Source: Callaeas wilsoni
Taxonomy: Eukaryota; Chordata; Aves; Passeriformes; Callaeidae
DNA: 64,000 nucleotides
NCBI GenBank assembly: GCA_013398955.1
Contig: VWPU01014893.1
Coordinates: 205,006 to 269,005 of the forward strand
Direction: 5' to 3'
The notes below the pieces were generated by a model. It searched no databases and had not been told where the DNA came from. It saw only the letters and a list, made by a program, of their open reading frames with translations. Positions 1-12,005 of this stretch are shown here, piece by piece. Position numbers and translations under genes: made by a program. Each line of letters begins with the position of its first letter. Within the stretch, counting starts at the first letter, position 1.

Positions 1-3000
1 ATGTCATTGCCCCAAAGTCTATTGGCATCTTATACTTTAGTTTAGTAACAGTCCATGATAGGAAGAGATCCAGGAGAGGAGGGAGACAGGGTGAAGAACT
101 GAGAAACTGGGAGCATCAGGCAGGGATATGAGACAGCTGCATCCAAGTTAATCTCGGTTACCAAAGTGTAGGAGAGTGCGATGCAAAGATATCCACGTGG
201 GCGACACATCACATGAGGCTTTTTAAGCAGGATGTCACATCACATCTAGAAAATGTTGATAAATTCTCTCAAAGCACTGCACTGAACGGACTTACAGGCT
301 CCAAACTTCAAGAATTTCTTTTTTACATTTTCATGGTATATACTTAATTAGAGATGGAGAACACTTTAGAGAGAAGGAAGTTAATGTTATCCCTGTACTA
401 TCCATGGTTAGCAATATTTAAGTTCTAGCCAAGTTGCAGGGTTTGGTTCTCATCAGATCATACTTAATTTTTCTTCTCCATTCTGTAGTCACGAAATAAT
501 TGAAATTACCTTGACTTCTGTCTTTCATCTTTGCTCAGAAGAACAAAATACATTCTCTGCACTTATTCTATTTTGTCTTTTTTTGCTTTGGATAGCCAGA
601 GCTATGTGGAATATTCCAGGTGATATATTACTATGACTTTTTAAAATGATATCATTCCAATTCTGTACTGAAAAAAAATTGCTCTACTAGGAGATTCACA
701 CCTATCACTTGTTTTCAACTCACAATGCAATCCTTATTAATCTGTAAAGTCAGATTGAGCACAGCCAAAATTACATTTGCAGACATATAAATTAGGAGCA
801 GAGTCATAGTATTACCCTTAAATTAACAATAATGGGACTAATTCAGATGAAAGGTGGATGATTATCCCTTATCTCTGAACTTCTGGCATCTGAATATCTG
901 AAATTCAACAAACTGAATCAGAATTCACCGTTCACCCATTCTTGATTCAACAATTTGAATCAGCACAACTCCTGCCTTTGGTGCCAAATTTGTTACACAA
1001 ATATTCAGTGAGATCATTAAAATCATTGCCAAGGATAACCATAGAGAAACTTTGTTGACAAGTCTTTCAGTTAAATAGTCTTGAGAAGTTGTCTTAATTT
1101 TATTACAATGCTGCTGTTTAATACCAAGCTTTTTGCATGTGGCCAACATTACAGGGCCATACTGGTCTGGCATAGTATTATGGACTTCACTGAAATTGTT
1201 TATTTAGAAGTTCTGTTTTCTCATGAAAAAACTATAAATTTGCATTACACCTAAGATGAGAGTGTTTGCTTTATTCAGGATCAGGCTACACTTTAGATAT
1301 GCAAATGAATCTGTGACCCGTATCTTCTACTCATTTTAATTATATCATTTCAATAATAGAAGGTGTGAACAAAAGGCCTTTACATGTCTTTAGAAATCTC
1401 AGCACATATCTACCTGCCTTTAAAAGATGCAATCAGCCAGATAGTTTTTGTTAAGAATATTAACAATTATATTAAGTAGCAATAATAACAGCAATCATAA
1501 TAAGTCACAAGTAATAAAGGGATACACATGATCTTTGTGTCAAGAGGAATGTGAGGTCAATTCAACTGATTGTTGCAAAGACTCTTGGATCAGTCCAGAT
1601 AATATAATAGAAGTATTATTTTTCAACAGCCAATGTATTTTGTAATTGTTGACGATTTTTGAGATATAAAAGAGAATACTAATCTGCTTAAACTACCATT
1701 AGATTTTCTCAAAAAGAGTAGTGTTTTAAATTAATAAATCTGTCTTTCATTAATACTGTATTAATTTAGGAACACAATAATCCGGGGCTCTTTTATTCAA
1801 GAATGCCAGCTTCATAATTTAATGACGAAAAGGAGAATAAGAATTGAAATATGTTGCTCATCACTACCATTAGGAAACAGAAGTACCTTTTCACATTTCT
1901 CCAGCATACTTCTCCCTTTGAGGATTTTCTCTCACAGAACTCAGAGTATAGTTAACCTCTCACAGTCAATAACTGCACACTTGAATAAATCAAAATTAAG
2001 CCTAATTCATTTTTAACCCTACGCTCAGCAACAGTAATGATTGAGTATTTGTGACAAAACTGCAGAAGGGAGATCATACTTTAAGGGTCCAAACATTGCT
2101 CGTGTTGAAGAAAATGGAAAGCTGAGGTGACCTGATCTGCCTCTGCCCATTAGGGACTTTTTGATAGTCATTGTCTTCAAGAAAAATAATTGCTTCCCAA
2201 GAATGCTCAGCTAAATCATTTTATTAGTGTGAACTGGATTAAGGTTATAGGAAGGTCCCTCTTGCTTCTTACCCAATAATATCTGACCATGCATATCAAA
2301 GAGTGGAGGAGGCAAATTATTCATTATTTCAGCAGCATAATGAAAGCATAAGGGAGGTTTAAAAGGACGCTATCTGCAGCAGGAAACTGTCAAAGAACGT
2401 GGGAACACGGCCCTCCTGCATTTTTGTTTCAGCTCCGTTGATCAGAAGATTGAAAGGCCTGCTCTACCTACAGGGGTCCTCTGTTCAGGCCCCACAGTGC
2501 AATTATAATCCGTCCTCACCTCCTTTAGAATGACAGCCCAAAAACAAAGCCCAGAGCTTTTGTACAGCTTAGCATTCCTAAGAAACACAAATCTTCATTT
2601 CTTTCTTTTCTTTTTTTTTTTTTAACTGTTAAGAATTAATTAAAATTGCTCTTATATAATATCAAGGGATAAAACAGCTTAAAATCATCAAATACTTTTT
2701 AAGAGCAGAATTTTTTCTACAGAAGGATCAATTGCTCACTGCCACAAGGTAGAGCAGCTCGTGCTTTTGTCTTCCTGCTGCCTCCAGGAATAAGGAGTCC
2801 AGTTGGCAGTATTTTGCATGAGTGGGGCGGTTTAATTTCATTTTTTTTCTGTCATTATTCTTGTTGTTTACACATGGTAGTGACAGAAATTTGCAAGTAT
2901 TTGGATCCTCAATGGCTCTTGCAGTTAATCTTGCTGGATGTCTGCTTTTTAAAGGATGTCTAAACAAAAGCCATGCACCTCCATAACTAATATGTATACT

Positions 3001-6000
3001 AGGTCACTGTAAAAGCACCAAATGGTAGGAAATGTGATGGCCTAAGTGTATTAAGAGATGCAGGAGACATATTAAAAAGTAACATTTTTATAGCTTCCAG
3101 CAGCAGACTATTTTGGAGGCCAATTTTAAAACAACAGCAGCAAACTACTAAACCTACAAAACATATTGGCTCTTTAATGTTCCTTCAGCTGGCCCACCAC
3201 ATCATTGTGGTTTTCTGAGGAATGCTGTAGATTGCAGGATTGTAGCAGCTTGGAAAATTCTATGTTTAATATAAAATGTTGAGGCTGCATTGCTTTACCC
3301 AGCTCAAACCAGCACCAAGCAGGCTAAAGTTAGCTGTCAGGTTCCATTGCAGAGTGAGCACACAGAATGCGTTTGGCCAGCAAATCTCACATCATGTGCG
3401 TGACCTTTAAATGCATATATTTGCAGAAGGTTAGACAAGATTCCAGGCTGCTTGAAAGCTTTAGTGGGTGAGATCAATATGAGATGCCACAGTGTAGGGT
3501 AGCAATGGATGTGAAAGTCTGCTTTGGAAATGCAAGACCAGGTGATAATAAAAAACTATGGTAATGGCATGAATTAATTTCACTATTCTCATCCTCTGAT
3601 TCTTATTTCTCATCCAGGACAACCTAGAATTACTTTTAGGCTGACTTGGGGGATTTTTAAAAATATCTTTAAAATGTGGCACAGTTAAAATGCCAAGAGT
3701 GAAATATAGCTTCCAAGAATACAAGCGTATTTACAGGCCAGGTTACATCTCAACTGTTCTGTTACTTACTAGTAAGTTCACACTATTCTTGTTTCACTTA
3801 ATATTCACTTAAACTATTTGCATTACTTAGCAATTGCTTTACAATTTTTTTCTTTAATTAGTAAGGAAATTCTTAATGTGTATCAAATTGAGTAGTTAAG
3901 GATCCTTTACAAGCATTTAAGAAGAATGTATTTTAGCAAAATCAAGCTTTAAAGTAGAAATATTTTACTATCCCTTTCAAGATTTATTTTTGGGGAGGTG
4001 TAAGGCAATGTAAATAGGAATCACACTGCTCAATCATAAAACCAGTTCTTTTTGGTCTGTTATACATTGACTTCCTTTGTTTGAAAGGGACAAAGGCATG
4101 CTATCTTATTCTTTTTCACATATGGTTTATCTCTTTGCCCTCTCAATGACACCAGTTGGATGGTTCGTGTAAGATACCCAGGAGCCTCAGGACAGAAGGG
4201 AACCAAGCAGTGAGTAGCCAGTGGGGACATATCAAAAGCCAAGTGCCAGGTCTGTCATTCATTACCTATGCTATTACCTTTGGAAGTACTATGGCACAGA
4301 AGATCAGTTTTGGAGCAATAGATGTATTCAGGGATTTGGTGGAACATCTGTTATATTTCTGCATCAGAACCTGTGAAAAAGTCTGAAGTGATTCTCTGAA
4401 CAGGCCAGCAGAGTCCCACCAGCACAGCATTTGTGGGGAAATGTTTAGAAATGTGACATTCTTCAAACATGTAGAAATCTTGCTCTTTGGGATAAGGCAT
4501 TAGCTATCTCTTGCTACATCCTAGCAACAGTATTTAGCAGGTATGACTTTTTTGTTTTATTTTACTTTCAGTAATTCTACAAGCTTTTATGTCAGAATGG
4601 ATGTAGTGCTTCACTGACCTTCAAACTACTGGTGCAAGCACATCCCTTTCTGGAATTCAGAACACCTCTTTGACAGCCTTTGATAATGTGCAGGACCAAT
4701 CAGACTCCAAAGGCCAGGCATGCCTTAACACTAAGTGAAGGCTCAAATCAGATCAATCTATCTTGAGGAAGTGTAAGTCTCACGGAGCTCCATCTTCCAT
4801 GGGAATATCAAGGCCTACCTGGAAAGCCAGGAGTTTTAGCTGAATTCGGACTTCTTTATAGCTTGCATATAATTCTGCAGAGCTTAAAGTCAGAAATGGC
4901 TGAATGAGACACGGTAAATGCAGGTTTAATTCCACAGTTGTTAATGAAATAATTGTGGAAGTTTTAGCCATTTCTATTCCAGATTCCTGTTCTACTACCT
5001 AATACCCATTTTGAGAGTCTAATTAGCTACAAAAACCTACTTACTGATAGAGTTTATGGGGAGAAAAGAGCCTGTGGGCACTATTTGTTCCTTTTAGACT
5101 CAATGGAACTAATAATTTTTTTTTAATGGTTTCACTTTTGCTTTGGTTTGGTTTTTTTTTTTCTTTAAAAGGAAGTAGAACTAATAAGCTTTTAAGAAAC
5201 TCTGAAACACCTAAAGGAACTATGACAGATTTTTCAATTTGAGCAAATACACCATGGCCATAATTCACAGTGTTTGTGTTTTTAGCATTACTGTCATCAA
5301 AATATTGCCTAAAGAAGAATGTATCATCCTGAAAGGTCAGCTTAAGTCAGTGTTTTCAGTTGCTTTAATAATTTTTTTAATAGTGTTTTTCTACAGTGTT
5401 TCTCAAGTCAAATGCTTACAGTTTTCCAGCAAACACTCTTAAATTGAACAAAAGCACGGTTATATGAAGTTATCTAACATTTTATTTCTCCCTTTTGTAC
5501 AATGTCATCTTTCAACTATAGTTTCTTCAGAACAGCTTTTCAGGTAAAAAACCTCTCAAAATTTTAACTTTTAAACAGAATGATAATGTCATCCTTTCAC
5601 TGTAAACTGAGGGATTCACAAGAAAAAAGCAGTACCATAGATCCCCCCAAAGGAGCTGAAAGCTGAAAGCCAGAAGAAACACCCATCCATAATGGTCTAG
5701 AAGTGTCTGTTTCTGTTTCCTAATGCAAGGAAATTACCTTGTGAGGCATTTGGATAAAAATACATTATTAAGGGTTGGTGGACTAGCAGTAAGAAAGTAG
5801 GCATTTGGGTACTAAACAGATCTTCCTGAATTTTCTTTGTTCCCCAGATGTTTGTTCTGTGCCACCAAAAGACCAGATTGCTTTTATTTGAGTGTTTGTG
5901 TGTATGCACCCCTGTTCTCAAAGGGAAAACTCAGTTTCTTATAATAATTAGGTTGTTCAGGTCAATCTCTGCTCAGCCTGGTCAGCCAACTGTTCCAGCT

Positions 6001-9000
6001 ACTATGGCCACACACATCCTCCCAGGAGTCCATAACTCTAATGGTCTTCAAGCATCTAAAATCTGCTCTGTGTCCATAGTCTGAGCAGTTCCTGGTATAA
6101 TAGAAAATTATTCTCAGTCTGATCCTTTCCACTGTCCTTGTAGATATGAAAACTCAAGACACAGATCTGGAACTCTGCATCTTTCATTTTTCTGACAGGA
6201 CCAGAGCAAGAGATGACAATTTTCTCCTGTAAGAGCTCAGACATTGTAAATACCAAGAGGAGCATCCTTAGTTTTTTTCCAAATATTTCTAGCATCTGAG
6301 AAGTCTTTCAGAAAGATTCAGAGACTCATGAAACTGCCATCAGCTTGTGCAAATTGTTGTAGCTCCAACCACAGCTAGAAGTGGATAATATCTGTTTTAT
6401 TCTTATATTTCTGAGGCACAAATGCCCCCAATTAATGCAAATGTTAATCCATTTCTTTCCATCCACATATGTTAGGATGGGAGGGTTGCATCCATATTCT
6501 GAGTATTGTTCTTCACAACCTACTAGAAAGTAACTGACAGCACAATTTTTTTTCCGTGCTTTGAAACTTTGTCCTGAATGCGGAGATTTACTCGGACTGA
6601 AGGCCTTCCACATCTACTTGTCATCTGTGTCAAATCTGTTTCACCTGGGAAACTTATGATTTGAAATAATTTCTTTACCAACAAAAATGAATTTTTGTTT
6701 GTCCATTAGCTAGAAGTTATTCATCTGGACATGGTCTCCTCACAAGTCACTTTTGTGTGTGAATACCTTAATGAAAGAAGTGAGACAGAGGGTAATTAAA
6801 TTAGGTGATGAATGTGTCTAAAAATGTACAAAGTAAACAAAAAAAATATTTCTTTGATTTTCAGTTTATTTTATTTTAACTGTCTGTTTTGGGCTGGTAC
6901 CTCACAATTAGTTTTAAATCCAGAATAGAGACAGAGGATGTGCAAAACATGAGAAATGGACAGTATTCACAACATTTTTTGGCAAAATAACATACTGTCA
7001 CAATTAGAGAGTTTGTCCTTGTGAGCCTAGGGCTAGGAGCTGAAATTCAGCTTTTTAGGCAAAAGTAATGTCAATTCATTTCCATGCCAAATGTGGCAGA
7101 TATGTTGAAATAGTTTATTGAGGGTCACCCTGATGACCAAAATTTTCCATGAAACCTGCAAATGTTGACCAGCCATGGCCAGAAGATGCATTCTGGATGC
7201 ATGTGCCCTGGCACATCCAGGGCCTGGCATATCTGTCATATCACCAGGCAGTTAAAACAAGTTCTCATACTCTGTCTGTGTGCTTATAAGAAAAGTCACA
7301 GACTGTGATGTGCTTATGCCATGTGTCCTGGAGCCTGTCAGCTCTGATGGAGACTTTTGCTTCAGCTTCCGTGGAATGGGTACCTTTGTGGCTCTGAAAA
7401 GGTCCATGAGCTGCACAAGGACTAAAAATGCCATTGTATTGTTGCTGTTACTTGAAAAAAAATGACCTACTGGTTTGAAAGGGAGAAGCATCTTCCCTCC
7501 AAACTTTAGCTTCCTTCTTCACATCTTCTGCAGAAGGTAAAGAGGCTTCTGAAATTTGGGTTAGTTGAGTTGGATTAGAAGTTCCTCATGGGTTGTGTCA
7601 GTAAAAAAGTCAGCCGCAGCTAATGTTGAAGGGAAGAAACTGCTAATGCTGATGAAGAGTGCAAACATGCTGCTCTGTAGCTTGTCATTACAGTAATATA
7701 TTATATGGAGATGGTGCTGGAGGCAGTCACTCTAAAGCACCCCAGTCAATGAAGGTGCAAAATATTACTGCTTTGTGAGAATACCCTGAGCCTTTCTGTT
7801 TGATTGCTACAGTCATGGAGCTGGCATCAAGCAATTGCAGTCATGTGGATGCTTTTAGTAACTTTTAGTACCTTTTTTTTGAAACATTTTCACAAAGGTA
7901 GTTTGTTGCTTAAGGCTTTTGCTTCAAATACATATTTTTAGCTCCAACATGCTTGTACCTGCAGAGAACATCAACAGTTTTTATTAAGCTTTAGCAAGGC
8001 TCTTCCCTCCGGCAAGAATTTCCCCTGCTTGTTGATGATTTTATGGACAGAGGAAACGACACATTTACTGTTTGCAGCTTGTCAAAAGAAGGACAGTTGT
8101 AGCAACATCATGGTGAAATTTTGGAGACGGAATGAAAAAAAAAATCAAGCTGAAAATTGTTATTCATTTTTTAAGTGAAGCTCATTCAGCATGTTGAGAA
8201 GCAAAAGAGCTGATTCATTGTTTCTCATCCCTTTTTAAGTTGTGTTGATATTTTCCATGCAAAATTAACTTAAAAGGCTACTTCCAAGATATCTGTTTGA
8301 AATCATGCCTGGCCTTACCTTTCCCCATGCCAGCTGAAGCAGATATAAATGAAGATCTCTGCTTTGTAGCATCAGAGATCTATTGCTGTGCCAGCAGTAG
8401 AGGTCGGCTTTCATGCCCATACTGACAGAAAATAAAACTGGAGAAGAGTTACAGCAGCACAAACCACCCAATCTTCTAATTCCTTTGTAGAGGGGAATTT
8501 AGGCAGGGAAAATTTGTGTCCAGGCCTCGGGGAAGCACTATAGGATGTCTTGTTTAGATCCATGAGGTAAAATCCCCTCCTGTAACCTGTATGAAAGGCA
8601 TCACAAAGGTTGCTGCACACTCTCACTGCCACAGATGTATCATCAGCACATACAGGAATGAGTCAAATCTGCTGTTTCAAAACTGCTTTAAAATGTCTTT
8701 CTAAAAAAAAAAAAAAAAAAAAAAAAACAAATAAAGCTTATGAAAATATTTTCTTTAACACCAGTTTCCCTGGAGACATTCTGCTTTGAAATGATAAAGA
8801 AGATACCTCCAGAGCATGAGTTCTTGCCCTCACAGGCACTCTTTGGACAATCACAGGAACTCTTTAAACACAAGGGTAATATCCATAACAACACATGGCT
8901 TGTTATATCGTGCAGCTTAATCAACCATAAAGTGATTCCAATTTGAATATGTTCTGTTTTAATTGGCAATTGTGTTGCTATCTCTGCTTACAAATAGAAG

Positions 9001-9284
9001 TCAGAAGAGTCGTGTTAGCTTCTGTTATGCTGCTCTTCAGACTAATTTGAGTTATATTAAAAGATTTTGACTATTCAAAGTTGAAATAATTGTTTAGGTG
9101 TAAATGTTATATCAGAGTATAGATTTCTGGGTTTTAGAGTAGAAGTAGTAGAGGAAAAAGAGTAAAAGTAGGTGAAAGTCAAAAACAATAAAACATTTTA
9201 AATTTTGTTTGGTTTACTCTTCAAGTACATTGACAAATGCCACAGAAGGATTATCTAAACTAATATCTGATTCTGCTCTGAGAA
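1..9284. other. Unannotated AT-rich noncoding DNA
   Basis: No coding region, RNA gene or recognisable transposon could be supported here. Open frames are below 100 codons on both strands and resemble no family I know. Short homopolymer runs occur near 2,610 (T-rich), 5,150 (T-rich) and 8,703 (A25). The stretch at about 2,300-2,580 is more mixed in composition and free of visible repeats; it is treated separately as a possible conserved noncoding element. A very old, unrecognisable repeat could be present and would need a profile search to see. Confidence 0.6.
8703..8727. repeat. Poly(A) run, 25 bases
   Basis: Twenty-five consecutive A residues follow 'GTCTTTCT' and precede 'CAAATAAAGC'. It could be a slippage-prone mononucleotide repeat or the tail of a retroposed transcript lying to its left on the plus strand. 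No canonical polyadenylation hexamer lies 10-30 bases upstream and no flanking target-site duplication was seen, so a plain homopolymer is the safer reading. Confidence 0.9.
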
Positions 9285-9345
9285 TGAAGCTGGACTGGAC
9301 CTCCTCAGGTCCTTTCCAATAGGAATCATTCCACTTTTATAGATG
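9285..9345 (+). mobile_element. CR1 LINE 3' tail fragment, decayed
   Basis: The text 'GGACTGGACCTCCTCAGGTC' followed by 'CTTTCCAATAGGAATCATTC' fits the CR1 3' terminus, where a 'GACCTCCTGAGGTCCCTTCC' type block precedes a short terminal repeat. About 60 bases are recognisable. The copy is severely 5'-truncated and diverged, which is usual for avian CR1. The assignment rests on pattern memory and not on an alignment. Confidence 0.6.
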
Positions 9346-11660
9346 TTAAAACTAAATAAAAGGTCAGAAAAATTCCAATTCTTCAGCATGATCCTGCTTT
9401 CTGTATGTTAGCTATAACATAGCATGGGACTCCTCATTTTCACTACCATTAACATAACTTCACAGTCAAAATTTTTCGTATTATATTTGGTACACTTAAG
9501 CAAAATACAATGTAATTTATAATTCTTGATCTGTTACATTCCTGTTCAAGACGTTTTTTACACTGGAGGAGAGGGTGAACTTCAGTAAAGGCATGTATGG
9601 AAACTGTCTGTCCTCTACTGACTTTGCTTTTTCTTTAATCAAAGAGAAACTTCACTCATTACAGTGATGTAAGATCACCCAAATCATCAAACTACAAAGG
9701 AAAACATTTGACATTTGATACCCCTGATTAAAATTGTAAGAATTTTCTTGCACAATTAACCTCATTTTCTTACCCAATATTCTGGAATAAATGTAAGAAA
9801 AATGTTAATGTAGACACTGTGAAAATCATTCTATTTACCAGGTGCTCTTTATTTTTTAATACTTTGTCACAAGCTGTCATATTACCTTGATGGTTGTGAT
9901 ACAAAAAGAGATTTTTAAAAAACAGAGGAGAAAAAGGAGCCATTGTTCCCCCACATGAATTGTTGTAGTTTCATGGGTTATCAGAGCACTAATGGAATCA
10001 AGTCAGCCATGTCCTCACTTGAGACCGCTGTAAGGAATAAAGATATACTTCATTACATTCTAATTAGGGAAAGAAATCTTGGGCTATCTTTGCAAAAAAT
10101 TATTTTTGGGGTATGGAAGACAGGTGCTTCTTCAACTCTTCTTTGCCTTCAAGCAGAAGGCTGGGAAGGTCAAATCAGCCAGAACCAGACTGCATAGGGG
10201 GAACATGGTGGGTCAGCCAACACTGGGATTTTGGCTCAACAATAAACACAGATAGAGTAGTAAAACATAGGATCATTGCATGCAGGTAGCACTGTCAAAT
10301 AACGTCTACAGAAGAATCATCTGGATTTGCAAGATAACATTTATTTGATATGCTTAAATCAGGGTAGAGGATCGACTGCTGGTATCTCTCTGTGCTTTCG
10401 GCTTCCCTGGGGTATTTTAGAACTCCACAGTTCACAGCTCCTTCCCTGCAGTGCAGAGTGAGGCTCTTGCTATGTAAACTAAAGATGCTCCACTCACTTT
10501 TTGGTATTCCACTGGTAAAACTATTTATCCACACTACCTATCACTATTGTGCCTTGAGATTAGGTCCATATAATTTGATATTATGTCTCTTTAATTATAA
10601 GAAGGATCCCTTCCAGAGGAAAATATCACGATCCTTTCACGAAAAAAAACGTATTGCATATAAAGGTAGTGTATAAACAAGTGGTGGAATTAGCTATTTA
10701 AATTCTGAAAGAAATAAAATCAAAGTAAAATTAAAGATATATATCTCCAAAATGAAAGAAAAATTTCTTATCCAGCAATACCCACATGGCAGAACTATTG
10801 CCTATCCAATGCACCACATATAGGTCGCGTGTCCGCTAGTGTGTATATGTACACACTGTGAAATCAGGAATTCTTCCCAAGCTTGTCAAACAGCTAGAAA
10901 CTTCTTTCCAGTGATGCAGCACCTGATGAAATCATTCTCCAAATTGATGATTGCATGAGATGGAAGATTTGAGCCACTACCAATCACCATGTTGAACACT
11001 CAGGGGATCCATTTCTTGCTATGCACACCCAGATGACTGCCAGGCTGTTCCTATCAATAAGGTGGACAAAAAGAGGCTGGATATGATAAACAGGACAAAA
11101 CAGGAATTTACACCAGAGATCAGAGGCATCTATAGCACCTTCTCACATAACTGCCTTGTCATGTGGACTGTTAAATTTCTGGTTTCTCAGTAGTTTGCAT
11201 GAAAAGTGATCACTGTCCAGCTCCTATGGTCTATCCTTTAGAATTCAGCAGTCAGTAAGTAGAAAGAACAGATAATACAAGAACAGGGAAGAAACATAAG
11301 GAGCATGGTAGAAAGGAAGCAAATTGGCAGGCTGCATGGTAGAACCTTCCCATCACACTATAACCTGAGCAGTTCCAGAAAATGTAAAGACTGTGTGCTC
11401 AAAAGCTACAGTTCAGTTCCCTCAGCTTTAGGTCATCACATCTAAAGTCAAGTATTAACAGCAACAGTCATACCGTAAATACATACTGCTTAGCCTTTGA
11501 AATAGTTATTTTTTGTTCTTGTTGCTATTAGGAGACTCTTGTCAAAAGACCAAAAAAGGATCTTCTGATTTCCTAAGTGTATTCCCAGCCACAGCTCATT
11601 TGTCCAGGTGCCAGCCTTTCCTTTACTTTTAATGCTTTCATGATATTTGCCTGTGGACAT
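9346..11660. other. Unannotated noncoding DNA
   Basis: Nothing supportable as a gene or repeat was seen. The open frame near 9,943-10,197 has no recognisable domain, and the frames around 10,295-10,676 overlap on opposite strands as chance frames do. A short 'AGATATATATCT' palindrome lies near 10,735. Confidence 0.6.
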
Positions 11661-11661
11661 T

Positions 11662-11712
11662 TTAGAGAATAGTTATGTCCCCTCTGCACCTTCTTCTGGC
11701 TAAGCCTGTCAA
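11662..11712 (-). mobile_element. Possible ancient CR1 relic
   Basis: The text 'GAATAGTTATGTCCCCTCTG' followed by 'CACCTTCTTCTGGCTAAG' resembles the antisense of an old amniote CR1 3' region, which reads approximately 'ATCATGTCCCCTCTCAACCT' then 'TCTCTTCTCCAGGCTAAA'. Only about 50 bases can be followed. This could be coincidence; a profile search would decide it. Confidence 0.35.
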
Positions 11713-11987
11713 ATCTAACCATTCTAACACAACAAATTCTCTCTTCTTACTGATTATCTAAATAACACATCACCACAAGCACAGGTGATTCATACATTTT
11801 AGGAAGAAATGTCCTTTTGCTTCAGCTATTCTGTGCTGTTCCAGCTGCTCTTGAGTTGTAGCCTCTGACTTTCTCATTAGCAGCTTCATGAACTGGTGTG
11901 GTACTGGAGGGAAGTGACACTTCTGTCCTGTCCCTGATAAAAAGTTATGCTTGCCTGGAATGAGAGGTAGCCAAGGAAACGGAATGA

Positions 11988-12005
11988 TTTTTTTTTTTTT
12001 TTTTT
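11988..12005. repeat. Poly(T) run, 18 bases
   Basis: Eighteen consecutive T residues sit between 'GGAATGA' and 'CCCCATTC'. No retroposed element adjoining it on the minus strand could be recognised. Confidence 0.9.
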
